Positions 51,309 to 62,975 of a stretch of 64,000 nucleotides of DNA are shown piece by piece. A model generated the notes under the pieces. The model made no database searches and was not told the origin of the DNA. It saw only the letters and a program-made list of their open reading frames with translations. The position numbers and the translations under genes were made by a program. Positions within the stretch are counted from its first letter, which is position 1; each line of letters starts with the position of its first letter. Source of the stretch: Serilophus lunatus (taxonomy: Eukaryota; Chordata; Aves; Passeriformes; Eurylaimidae); NCBI GenBank assembly GCA_013399895.1, contig VXBA01010948.1:1834-65833 (forward strand). Direction: 5' to 3'.

Positions 51309-52338
51309 TGTATTGGCTTTGTATGGCTACAGGGGAGGGCTACAGGGATGGCTTCTCTGAGAAGATTCCAGAAGCTTCTCTTACGTCTGATAGAGCCAAA
51401 GCCAGCTGGCTCCAAGATAGACTTCCTGCTGGCCAAGGCCAAGGCTGAGCCTCTAGGGTAACAGATTTAAGAAGTGGTGGAAAAAAGCTGTGCAACAGCA
51501 GCTGCAGCCAGAGAGGAGTGAGATTATGTGAGAGGAAGAGCCCTGTAGAAACCAAGGTCAGTAAAGAAAGAGAGGGAGGAGGTGCTCCAGGCAAGAAGAG
51601 ATTCCCCTGCAGCCTGTGATTAAGACCATGATGAAGCAGCTGTGCTCCTGCAATTCATGGGGGTCTCTGGGGGAGCAGCTATTCATCTGCAGCCCACCGA
51701 GTACCCCACACCAGAGCAGGTGGATGCAGGATGTGACCCTGCAGCTTATGCTGGAGCAGGTTTCTAGCAGGACCTGTGCACTCATGGAGAGAGAAGCCCA
51801 CATTGGAGCAGATTTGCTGTCAAGACTTGTGATCCCATGGGGTCTCACATTAGAGCAGTCTGTTTCTGAGGGACTGCGCCCCATGTGAAGGGACACACAT
51901 TCTGGGAAAACTGCAGGCCGTGGGAAGGACTTACATTGGAGAAGTTTATGGAGGACCGTTTCCCATAGGTAGAACCCCACTCTGGAGCAGGGGAGAAGTG
52001 TGAAGTGTCCTCCCCTTGAGGGGGAAGGAGCGGCAGAGACAACATGTGTTGAACTGATGGCAGCTCCCATTCCCACTCCATTCAGGAGTGAAGTTGAGCC
52101 TGGGAAGAAGGGAGGGTTGAAGGGGAAGGTGTTTTAAGATTTGGATTTATTTTTCATTATTTTCATTTCCCAAGTCAAGCCTGTTTTGCCCATGACAGTA
52201 ATTGCTGAGTGATCGCTCCCTTCCCCTATCTCCACCCACAAGTTTTTCATTATATCTTCTGCCCCCTGCCCAGCAGAGAAGCAGAGTGACAGAGCTGTTT
52301 TGGTGGGCCTGGTGTCCAGCCAGGGTCAACCTACTACA
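51309..52338 (+). mobile_element. Solo LTR of a bird ERVL-type element
   Basis: A 1030-bp block begins TGTATTGG and ends CTACTACA, with TGTA/TACA inverted ends and ACGA on both sides. Its 3' part (about 52160-52338: ccaagtc...gtctgtt-like start, gagtgatcgctccc, ttcattatatcttct, agagtgacagagc, ggtgtccagccagggtcaac) is sequence I recognise as the R/U5 end of LTRs abundant in passerine genomes, and the + strand is its sense. The middle (51660-52000) is a degenerate 40-50-bp repeat series around ggagcag. No AATAAA is found in 52130-52338, so the usual poly(A) signal region looks deleted or mutated. No viral coding sequence adjoins, so it is a solo LTR. Confidence 0.8.
51660..51995. repeat. Degenerate 40-50-bp repeats with ggagcag core inside the LTR
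   Basis: The word ggagcag or a one-base variant occurs at about 51672, 51714, 51753, 51805, 51852, 51938 and 51984. Spacing is mostly 39-52 bases, with one gap of 86 that looks like a lost unit. It is typically preceded by a ccca-type word and followed by t/g-rich sequence. It looks like an old tandem array in the U3 or leader part of the LTR. Confidence 0.65.
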
Positions 52339-52342
52339 ACGA
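52339..52342. repeat. Target-site duplication, right copy (ACGA)
   Basis: Exact match to 51305-51308, directly after the CA end of the LTR. Confidence 0.6.
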
Positions 52343-55300
52343 AATAAAATACTGCATTTTCTTTTAAATGATCTTAGAACCATTCAGAAAATGGTCAAGA
52401 TGAGGGCAGCTAACAAGCACAGGGAACTAACATTGGTCAAAAGGGAACAAGAGTCCTTTCAGATATTTATTTAGACAAACTAAGAGAAGGATGACAAAGG
52501 AGAAAATAACCAATAAAACATTGAGGAATTAAATTAATGGGAACTAATCACTAACTGGGATCTGACTTTTTTTCAACAACCAACTTACATGGCCTGGCTT
52601 CCAAGATATGATGAAGTAGATCATCAGGATTTGAGGGATTATGTTTCTGAAGCTCCTGAATGCAGAATCAGATTTTTCAGGTCTCTGATGCCACAATGAG
52701 GAGTTACTTGACAGAAAGTGCTGTACAAAATGAAGTATTTCAAGGAGAGTGAGGTTATAAGGGGTTTATCTTGCTCATTTGGGGCTGACAGACATTTCAA
52801 AAGACCTCACAATCATTTTATTATTAGTAGGATTGCAGCAGTCCTAGACACCCTGTCAAATGTGGGGGGAGAGAGCCCGGAGGTTTTGAAATCTGAGCAG
52901 ACCAACACAGAGCACAGAGGTGAAGAGACTTGCCCAGACTCAGAGTGCAGTTTAGAAGGGCAACAAACTCTGATCCCCATGGTACCACATGTTCCCATTG
53001 CAGGGAACAGTTAGATAGGGCTGCCTTAGGGCTGTTACATACTGTGTACCTTTTCATCCTGCTTATTGCAGACTTATGCTTTGACTTCTAGCAGCACCAT
53101 GCTTCCCCCTGGTACCCAAGTGGGACGTTCTTCCTTTCACTTCTTCTTTCTCCAGCTGTACACAGCCCTGGGGAAACGGCCAAGAATGGCAGGTTCCTCT
53201 TTGCAGCTTCCTCAGCTGAGTTATGCAAGCAATTAAGCAGTTTATGTGCCCCCTCCTGCCCCCATCTTCTATCTTGTGTCTTTATGCAGGGTATCTTTCC
53301 ATCAAAATTAATAGCCAGCTATACTGATAGTGGTCTCTGGAGCTGCTGACCTGCCCTCCTATCTCTAATGCTGCATATATGGTGGTAGAGCAGCCTGGAT
53401 GCGGGACACTCCAGTCCTCAACACAGCTCTTTGCAGAAGTCGTAGCTGAGATGCTGATGTTTCCTCTGCAGTTTGAGTGGTTGTCTTCACCAAGTGCTCA
53501 AGCCATAGCCTGGCTGCCCTGGAAGAAGCTGTCTGCACCAGACAAACTCCCTCTCACTCTTTTGAGCAGCTATTCCATCTGCCAGGCAGAAGCCTGTTGC
53601 CATTAATCAAAGCCATACGAATGAGAAAGGGCAGTAAAAGAAAAATTAATTTGAGGATATTTTAAATCAGAAACTATTTTATATGCTTCCTCTTGAGATC
53701 AGCCAGTCTCTGCCCAGGCATGAAGCATCTCTTTTCTCTTTCATTTCCTTTGTGCCATCCTGGTCTCAGGAGGATGCTGTCCAGGGCAGAACCTGGCACT
53801 AAGATCTCGGAGCACCAGGAGTTCGGAATACTCAAGCTCACTTCACGCCATTGTGAGTAGCAGCAGGCCGGTGGGCAGGGCCACAGACTGCCCTGCTGTG
53901 AGTACTCGGGGACCCGGCACAGCATGTAGAAGTCACACAGTGGGTGCCTGCCCTCTGTCCTTTTAATGGAGTCCTGTGATGGTGCCTCTTGCTGCAGACC
54001 CCCTGCTGGTACATACAGGTGATCTAAGTCCCAGCGGAAGAGTGTGGTGGCACTGTGGCCACTGGCTGTACAGGGCTGCCTCCTCCCCAGGCTCTCTCAC
54101 TCCCCTTTTCCCTTCCACTTCATTCATTTGTGGCGTTCAGTGCAAAGCACTCCTTCAAGGTGAATGTCACTTCCAAGAAGTCTGGAAGAAAGACCTAGGA
54201 TTTTTTCAGTATCCCCCAAAGATGGGACCCCCTGTATACCCCTCTCAAGTGTTCCTAGTCTTGCCTGAGGTCCAGCAGCTTGGCTGTAGGAGATATTCTG
54301 TATGCACTTTGCCATCCAATTTTTCTTTCAGAACTGTTTGCTCAAAGGAGCCGCAACATGTTTCCTGTGCCACAATGTGCCTCACCCCTCAGCTGCAGCT
54401 CACAATGCATTGCATAGTTTTTGGGAAGACTCTAGGTGCCAAGGTGCATTGCAAACTGAAGACAGTCAAACCTTCCTTAATGCTGGAGTTGCCGTATTTG
54501 CCTCCCCAAGCCCACCTCTTCTCCTGCCTCCCATCGCCCCACTTTTATCAACAAAATCTTGTCAAAACATTTGGAAGAGAGGCATAACCAAGCTCCTCTC
54601 AGGGCAAGATGGGAGACAAAGCAGGTGTATGCTTAGTGCCAGCTCTGACCCTGACTGTGGATCTGGGCAAATAATGCACAGGTAGGTGCATGTGAACTCC
54701 TAGTGTGGCCAAAATGATGGGGTGGCCAGAGAGTATTGTTCCTGTGGTATTTGGGAGACTGAAGGAGAAGATGTGCAGCTGGTACCTATGACACAGGAGG
54801 GGCCCAGCACAGACATGCTGCCCATCTTCCCTCCCAGCAAGGCTGGTACTGCTGTCTAGGAATAAGGGCTTTTGCAGCCCTCGTGAACATCTCAAAGATG
54901 CCCTTCATCTGTTTGGACATGTCTTGTAAGATTAGGGAAGAGATTATGTCGCTGTTGAAATTGCTCCTTGTGTTAAGACAGCCAGACACAAGAAGGGGGA
55001 GAAGGGGGAATGTGAATACTCTGCTGAGTGGCAGCAGACTTGGCAGGGCAGGAGGATCATAATTTTCAGTCCCTGCTTCTGGACTTGTTTCTGAGTTTTA
55101 ATTTGTATAATTCCTTGTAAGCTCATCCATTACCAAGAGGGACCTCTGCTGCTGCTGATGTAAAGCCAGGTGTTAGGGGCCTGTGACAGAGGTAGAAATT
55201 AGGGCCGTGTCCTTTCTGTGCCTGTGGAACTGCGTGGGAAGAGAGAACATCCTCCTGTCCTCCTGCCCAGCATCTCCCCTTTCTCCCCAAATTCAGACAG

Positions 55301-55540
55301 GCAGTATACTCTCTTACATCTTGTGACAGCAAGTGTACAGACCTCTGCTTCCTAAGGAGTTGGTCATTCCCATCAGGATGATCCGTGACACAGCCGGCTG
55401 AGTATCCCACTCCTCAGCCTGGCACCAGGACACCCAGCTAGTGCCGCGACTGCGGAGCCAAGTGTTAAAAATCATCACAGTGACATCAAAGGCTGTGCAG
55501 TACAAGGTGCAGGAATGGGAGGGGATTCGGCTTTCTATCG
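52343..55540. other. Non-coding DNA with one long unexplained open frame
   Basis: No repeat or exon recognised. A 203-codon frame occurs at 53976-54587 (+), beginning MMVPLAADPL and ending KTFGREA, rich in Pro, Leu, Cys and Ser, with no domain, signal peptide or membrane segment I can defend. It is probably chance, but it is the longest open frame outside GC-rich or repetitive DNA here. Confidence 0.5.
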
Positions 55541-55553
55541 CCAGCAGGTGGCA
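55541..55553 (+). promoter_or_regulatory. CTCF-like binding motif
   Basis: ccagcaggtggca matches every position of the vertebrate CTCF core CCASYAGRKGGCR. It lies in a short CpG-containing stretch (about 55440-55575) in otherwise CpG-poor DNA, which fits a real CTCF or cohesin anchor. Occupancy cannot be judged from sequence. Confidence 0.5.
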
Positions 55554-57627
55554 TCGCCAATCTCAACGCCCTGGTCAGGGAAATAAAGAAAAACCTCTGC
55601 TTTTCTATTTCTTTCCCGTTTTTTTTCCCCCTATTTGTTTAATTTTTTCTTTTCTTTTCTTTGTTGGTTTGTTTGGGGTTTTTTTAGGCGTGGATGAGCC
55701 TAGAGCTGCAAAGCACTTGATATGTAAATTTATAAAATAAATCTATAAACCTCAGTTTTCTCTAAAGGTCTGTTCATGCAAAATCTAATGAAGGAATGCT
55801 GCCCCATTTATTCCTTGGAAATAAAGGGCTGGATGTGCAATGTGCCAAGCATTCTTACATCCTCCTAACCTGAGAAGCTGGGGGTACCTAGTGCCTTGGG
55901 TCAGACTCCAAGGGGACCCAGGGACACATCTCCTACGCAGCATCTCTGGGTGCCTGTGAGGTGACAGAAAACCACGATGGATGCTGGTCTCAGCCTGATC
56001 GCCTGCCAGCTCCTACATTTCACCCTGCAAAGCACTGCTCAGGGAAGACAGGCTGTGCCTCCAAAAGCTGAGTCGGTGAGTCAGCAAAATAAGGCTGACT
56101 AAGCACTTTGACACTGTGGAAACCAAACAAAGCCTCAATGACTTTGCATTTATTAGGGAGAATTACTGAAGTGGCTACAAGCTAGCAGCCTTAAAATAAC
56201 CAATTACTCCCTTTCAAAAGACACATCCTTACTAAGCGTAAGTGATAAAGAATTCAATGCCTCCCTTCCCACAGCAGGGCAGATTTGTCTGGGAGATGTG
56301 TGAGCCAAAATATTCTGTCATCTCCACTTAGGCGCTGCTTCTACCACGTCAAAGGAAGGGTCAAGTACGTTATGTTTTGCACGTATCATTAATGATTAAC
56401 TGTTGTCTGTAGAGGAACTAGTTTTTCTCTTGACTTTTAAAAAAATAGGCCTTGAAAGATGAAATTTAAAACCAGCCTTGGGTTGGCTCCAGTAGGTATT
56501 TATGACCACAGCATTGATGGTACAGAAGATTAGAAGAAATTTGGAATCGCAAGCTTTTTTTTTTTTTTTTTGCTTTTTTTTTTCTTTTGCCTTTCCCCCC
56601 CCCTCCTTTTTCTGATATGTTGATCTGTTCTTGATAGATTTGCATATGATTAGAAAAGCATGAGAGAAAAAATCAAGCATGTGGTTGAGGCACATAATTT
56701 CCTGGTCTGGTTGCCAATTCTCCATGACCTTGACCGGGTCACTAGGAGAGGAAAGCACTTCTGCTTCTAGGGTTTTACGAGTTAAGTCCAACTCCCAGAG
56801 ACAGAAAACTTCAGCCAGTGTCATCCCCTGAGCTCTGGAGCTCGGGCCTACAAATACCACAAGCTTCCCTAAAGGTGGTTGTGTAGGTTCTCCTTACAAC
56901 TGATGGAGTGTGAATCATCTCACCTATTTTGGAATGAGATGAAGTGCTCTTCAGGACAACCTTCTAAAAAGAACGTTTTGAAAAAGAGGTTCTCGGTTTG
57001 GCTTAGCCTTCTAATTTTGAGACAGCTGAAGGTGACTAGGATGAGTACTAGCTTTAAGCTCCTCAGAACCTTGCCTTCGAATCTGGAATAACTATCCTTT
57101 CTGCTGTCTTATCCCTTTGTATGATAAGATATTCACAGAAAGGAACGATTCCTATGGTATTAGGGAACTTATTTCCAGCTAGACACCAGACCAGCAAAGG
57201 TCAGCTTGGCATAGGGTGGCTGGGGAACTCCTGGCACCTGAGCTCGGGGATACTCCATCATGCTTGTGTGCACTGTCATGCAGAGCTCTCCAGACATCTC
57301 TGGTAGCTCTCGGCTGAATGAAGCCTTTTGGCACGTACCTGTGGGATTGCAAAGGTTTCAGGAATAGGTGGTTATATTGCTAGTAGGAGAGCAGCTACAC
57401 TGCCTTATAGGTGTGTACCTCAGTTGGATGAGATCAGAGAGTTTATTGGTGACTCTCATCTTGATGGCAAGCAATGGCCAGCATATTCACCAGCAGCCCA
57501 TGAGCTTATTGTGCTGGGGCTGAGGATGTCTGTGCAGGAGGCTGGGTGCTGGACACAGCTCTGCCATGGCCATGAAAAACCCCTCCCAATGGACATCAAA
57601 AGGACTGAGGGGATGACCACCTCTCAA
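55554..57627. other. Non-coding DNA with T-rich tracts
   Basis: A T-rich stretch at about 55598-55690 and a poly-T/poly-C run at 56555-56611 stand out. No gene is recognised. The Lys-rich minus-strand frame at 56396-56860 is a by-product of the T run. Confidence 0.6.
56555..56611. repeat. Poly-T / poly-C run
   Basis: Two long T runs separated by gc and c, then a C run of about ten bases and ccttttt. Low-complexity and possibly prone to sequencing-length error. Confidence 0.9.
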
Positions 57628-57805
57628 GAGAATCATAGAATAATTTGGTTTGGAAGGGTCCTTTAAAGGTCATCTAGTCCAACCTCCCCTGCAATCAGCA
57701 GGGACATCTTCAACTAGATCAGGTTGCTCAGAGCCCCATCCAATCTGACCTTGAATATTTCCAGGGATGGGACATCAACTACCTCTCTGGGAAAGTGGAC
57801 CCACC
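57628..57805 (-). mobile_element. CR1 LINE fragment (3' end)
   Basis: The + strand begins with the reverse complement of the CR1 terminus (aatcatagaataatttggttt), then aaaggtcatctagtccaacc and ttgctcagagccccatccaa, the standard CR1 end words. The sequence breaks off after ctctctgggaa, so it is a very short 5'-truncated insertion holding only the end of ORF2 and the tail. Confidence 0.9.
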
Positions 57806-60800
57806 TCTCTGCAGCTCAGCTTTCACATAATAAATATTTCCTGATTATAAAGGAAAATAAAAATAGTTATGACTAAATTATTCTTTTAAAGACACCCTCT
57901 GGTCATTGGAGGAGAGATAGAAGCATGAATAGAGAGTCACAGATCAGTCAGTTGCTATGCACAGAGACTGTATTGATGGACATGTTAAAAATATCCATAT
58001 GGCTGTAAGCCAGAAACCATTTTGTGTCTAAAATGGGATTTCATTTCCTTTTCCTTTTTTTTTTCTTTTTGTTCCAATTTTTCTGAAGGACCCTATCCAT
58101 GATTCATTATATTGACACTTTAGACTTCATTTGTTGTGAGCCAGGCAGGGATTTTTGTCTGCTAAGGTGCTACAGCAATGTTTTAAATGGTATACAGACA
58201 GACTTGCAGGTAGACTTCTGGTTCGCTGCTGCAGAGCTTTCTGTACTGGTGAGCAGAAGACTTGGTGCATGGCCTCTCCCTCCAGCTCTGCAGGGCTGCA
58301 GGAAGCTGGTCCATCCTGAGGAAGAACAAAGGGTTAAAACTGTATTATCCCAAAAAAGGACAGGTTGGAAGAAGATTCTGGAGATTACCTGGTGTGACTT
58401 TCTCCTGAAAACAGGGTCTTAGCTTAAAGAGCCATTCACTGCATCTTCCCCCATTTTCCACCATATCTTTGGAAGTAGGGTCACCAAAACTGGACCAGGT
58501 CCATGAACTCTGTAAAAGAATATAAGAATTCCATCCCCTGCTCTGCCTGTTATGCCTTTGCTGGTCCAGAGAGAGCTTGCTTTTGCTGCTGCAGGAGGTT
58601 GCTGCTGACTCAGATTTGGGAAGCTGCATTTCTGCTGCTCAGAAACCATTTAGGAGGCTGATTTCAGTGACAGGTACACAGTAGTATGCATGGATCTGAT
58701 TCATAGTAAATGCACTGAATAATTGATATATCCTGGGTACAGCACTAGAGTTTAATCTGTGCTGGATGCAACAAGAGTGTTGTGAAAGAAGCAGAAGAAT
58801 ATAAAGACCTTTTGCCCAGGAGCTACAAGTATTTAAAATCATCATCCAATGAGTTAAACCTTCCCTTCAAAGCAGCTAGATATTTTTCAAGATATCAATA
58901 CAGTGCATTCCTCGAAATGGATATAATAATCAGAAAGCTTTTTTCAAAGGTCCCAAATTAGTTTTTTGCAAAATTTCAAGACATTGTGTGCAGAAAGCAG
59001 GTAGATCTTCTCTGGCATAATGGCATTTCCTTTGTGAGATGTGACTGCAAACTCCCTAATTAATCTTCGAAATGTCAGACCCTGCTGGAAGTAATTGAGC
59101 CTGACAGTTCAAGAGCTAATTAACTTTACACCTTTTATTTTCTCTTGCTTCCTTCACAATTCAAGGTCACTTATTTACTTTCTTTTTATACAATTCTTAT
59201 TCTGTAGTGTTCTTGTTCATATCTGCTTTTCTGGACATGAAGATCAAGACTGAAGGTATTAAGTTGAGTGTGTTGCACCTAATGAATCCTCATGGATTTT
59301 CCTGACTTCACAAGAGAAGAAAGTTGTTGTAAGCAGAGGGCTGGTCCCTGGGGAGCAGCTCACTGTGGGAGATGCTGGCTACAGCCTCCTGAGGCATCAG
59401 CAGTATCCGGGAGCAGGCAGTGTTCCTGGGGCTGGCCATCCTGCAGAGTGGAACCAGTGTCATTCATCACCATCACTGTCCCAGTAAGGCAGCAGGGAGA
59501 AGTTTTACAGGCCCCATAGTGCTGCAGTTTCACTGCTCAGCTTTATGTGAGCATTATTATGTGTGCTACAACCTGCTGTCTCGGCAGCCTCCACTGGCCT
59601 CCTGCATCAGGTCTCCTGGGGCTGGTGTCCCATTTGTCTTTCTCTGCCTGCAGTCTCATTTGACCCTTGGCTGAAAAAAAGATTAAGGACTTTTGCAACA
59701 GAGACTCCAAATTCCATCTCCTGCTGCCTGTACCCATGTTGAATGACCTTGCAGCTATTACTAGAAATGCATGAAAAGCCTTTTCTCTGGTTGACAGACT
59801 CAGTCTCTGGTCACGCATGAATATAGATCACATCTTTTTGAGAGTAGTGCGTGTGCAAACTCCTGAGTTGACCACTGCATCTCTTTGGTTTCCATAAGGC
59901 AAATTTACAAGGACAAGTGAGGCAAAGGGCTACTTAGGAAGCACTCTCTGTAGGCATACCTCGGCTGGGAGCCGTGGGGCTGCCTCCAGAGTCTCTTGCA
60001 GCAGGAGCCTGGTAGTGGGAGCAGGGTCCTGTGCCAGCACCTGTCCTTTGCTGGCACGGAATGGGTCCCCTCTAGGGCACAAGGATGGGCAACAGCATCC
60101 CTTCACTACCTCCTGCTGCTGGCAATGAAAGTCACAACTGCCAAATGATTTCAGTCTCTTTCTGCCTTAAGCATAGCTGTGCTGATTACATTTGACCAGT
60201 GTAAAAGACTACGAAGAATGGGAAAGAGAACCTATTAAATGACAAACCATTATGGGGGAAGAGAGGGTTTTCGTCTGTCGGGGTCTTATCACAACAAGGT
60301 TGTAATTCTGAGTGACTGGAGTTAAATCACTGCAGTGGCCATCTCCCATTCAAATATTAGCTTCAGGTACACAGACAGCTCATACCTGAGAAGAATCATG
60401 TGCTCAGGGGCTAGAAAAGCTGTATCTGATTTCCTCGTTCTTTTTTTAAATCCTCATTTCCTCTCAGCTAGGCTTTCTTACAGCTGCCATGTAACCCTCT
60501 CCAGACAATATCTAATCTGTCACAGACATATCAAGATATCCCTTGAGTGCAGTACCTAGTGATGACTGACAACTGTCATTAAGCACTATTCTGCAAATGA
60601 CAAGGCTCATTTTGTTAACAGGATTGCCTAGATTCAGTCTGCAATCTCAGAAGGGAAAAAAATGCCATATGTTCACACAGGATTTATATAATGTCTCCTT
60701 TTACAACTCCTCGAATTTAGTAGCCCAACAAAATTAAGAACATATGATGATACTAACCATATATTTCAAATATTTTTTTGTTGGTTTGCTGTTAAGTGTT

Positions 60801-61726
60801 CTGTCAAAGTAAAGAATGTTTGATCTGATTCAGGCTGTTTTCTTTGACTTAATGTTACCCAAGCAACAGCAAGCTGTCTGAGCCAATGAAATAGAGGTGA
60901 AATGTCAATGGAGAAGAGGTTTCTAAGAAGTTACTATCTTACAATAAAGGTGTGGCGGTGGTGAAAAGCAAATATAATGAACCAGAGAGCAAATGGCAAT
61001 ATGAATCCTTTCTATACAGACATTGCAATATTTCTTCTACAATGATGGCTGTTTTGTGTTCACACTCTTCTAGGAAGACCATATGAAAGCACTATTAGTT
61101 TCAGCTTTTCCTGGTCACCGTGCTATCCTGTGTTGAACGATGCTGTGATGACAACACACCAAGTGAAATCAGCTCTGCTATGAAATAAACTACTTATTCA
61201 AGTTAGAGAAGTCAGGGGTTCGTCAGACACGGGAATCCAATTTCAGAAATAATAAGTCTTTTGTTAAGGCTTGAAAGGATCCAGAAGTGTAAGGAAATCA
61301 TCTCCACCAGCCTGCCTTCCTCAGCATTGCAGACAAGCATATGGTGACATGTCAGAAGCTTGTGATGCTGAAAGAGAGGGAATGACTGTCATCAAAGCAT
61401 TTCTCGCTTCTGTTTGTATGGCTGAAGTTTACTTTTATCCTTTCTTTGGTCTGAACTCCCTTCGCTCCCTTGCCTTGCATACCCTGCAGTCAGGACAGCC
61501 TTTTGTGTACAAAATGTGTATGCTTTGCCTCTATGCACAAGCTGTACCACACTCAAAGACAAGTCAAGTGAGGACCATTTCTCCACAAATGTGTTGGTTA
61601 TCAGGGTGGGATGCTGCTGGAATAAAAAAGTTATTTGTTTTCCTGAATGAGGTCCAGCTCCAAAAAAGGCAAGGAGTCACTCCAGAACGTACAGGTGTTT
61701 CCAGCAGCTGAGATTACCACATCAGG
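57806..61726. other. Non-coding DNA with one enhancer-like patch
   Basis: No exon recognised. About 59040-59180 contains two homeodomain-type TAATTA words (59057-59064, 59117-59124) and a TCAAGGTCA nuclear-receptor half-site (59161-59169) in AT-rich DNA. The rest is featureless to me, including the 146-codon frame 61271-61711 (+). Confidence 0.5.
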
Positions 61727-61868
61727 AATTTTGTAGGCCTTTAGGATCAGGTCATGGTGCTAATAACACCAAGATTGCAGTTTCAAACCCCGTAGGGGCC
61801 TGTCATTTAAGAGTTGGACTCAGTGATCCTTGTGGTTCCCTTTCAACTCAGAATATCCTGTGATCTTC
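61727..61868 (+). mobile_element. tRNA-Ile-derived SINE with CR1 tail (TguSINE1-like)
   Basis: The head resembles an isoleucine tRNA gene: gtgctaataacaccaa (61757-61772) matches the anticodon stem-loop with an AAT anticodon, and gtttcaaacccc (about 61780-61791) is a decayed B box followed by a 3' acceptor-like gtaggggcc. The tail (gagttggactcagtgatcc...tttcaactcagaatatcctgtgat, 61811-61865) is a CR1-type 3' end in + orientation. A tRNA-Ile head joined to a CR1 tail is the architecture of TguSINE1, described from zebra finch, which uses CR1 machinery to move. The copy is diverged, and its A box is poorly preserved. Confidence 0.85.
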
Positions 61869-62969
61869 TTCCTGTCTCTGTGTGAAATACTCCTTATATT
61901 AAACCAGCATTCACCTTTGAGTTTAGCCTCATTATTCTTCCCAAAGTAGATGTTTCTCCCCTCCCTGTCACTGATGTATTAAGAGGAACTAGGGGAAAGA
62001 TGAGAGTATCTGTGGTCATGACTGTAAGTATGAAGCCTGGCACACCAGTAAGTCCCCCCAGATAACCATGCTTCGAGCTGGCTGCGATAGAATTTCATGT
62101 GCTGTGGAAATAACCAGGGAAGAGAGCAGCTACTTGTGATCACGTCTCCAGCAAGCATTGTGTCTACACGGGTCTGTTTCTGGGTACCACAACTTTTTCT
62201 TTCTTTGCTCTTTGTCAAATCAATGATTTCTGTTGCATCGACCAGCAGAAACAGGTGATTTTGGTTGTGTTTTCAAAGATGGAACAGAGCAGTAGCATGC
62301 AGCAGTGAGTAGGACTGGTAATATTTACTCTGTCCAGTGTTGTCTTCTCTGTTTTATAGAGCATCCCTGAAGAAGCTCAGGAATGGCAATGGACCTCCTG
62401 CTGCTGTCTCCAGAGAGAGGAATAGTTTTGCAGACACATTTTGGCTAAAGGGAACTCCAGCACTGTGCACTCACTTTCTAGCAAGGGGCTCAGACACTAG
62501 TCTTTTCCTGATGCCAACACAGATTTGTCCTTTCCTTCTCTTCCTGCACTCCAAGGGCAAGTCTGAAGGTAACCAGAGAAGGCTTTCTCCTCTCCAGGCT
62601 GGAAGGCATTCAGGAACAGTGCTGGGAGCCAAAGCCAGCATGTGGCTTATCTCGGTGTGAGATGTGGAGTTCAAGATCGAGAAGAAAATCCTCATGGGTT
62701 CCTGCACCTGGGTCCTATTACAAAATTAAGTGATTGCATTTTCTTTTTTCCGTGTGTTTAGATTTTTTGAAAGGCACAAGCACTGTCTGATTTCAAAGCG
62801 AGAAGCAGTAAATACACTGGTACCAGAAGTGGCTTTTGGGTGTTTCTTATTGTCTCAATTCTTGGGCAGAGTGTTTCAGTTCCTGTGTAAGGAACTAACA
62901 ACTATCAACTTTCAATATACAGGATGTTCAAGCTGCCTGGGGCTCTGTGCCATTGTCTCCTCCCTAACT
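61869..62969. other. Non-coding DNA, nothing recognised
   Basis: Short open frames only; no repeat or exon signal. Confidence 0.55.
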
Positions 62970-62975
62970 TCACTA
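62970..62975. repeat. Target-site duplication, left copy (TCACTA)
   Basis: Exact match to 63514-63519. The pair brackets the 538-bp LTR. Confidence 0.85.

Noticed and set aside
51558..52076. 172-codon minus-strand open frame
   Set aside because: Antisense to the LTR and produced by its internal repeats.
56396..56860. 154-codon minus-strand frame with a Lys run
   Set aside because: Spans a poly-T run; no domain.
61727..61800. Functional tRNA-Ile gene
   Set aside because: A and B boxes and stems are decayed, and the sequence continues directly into a CR1-type tail, so it is a SINE head.
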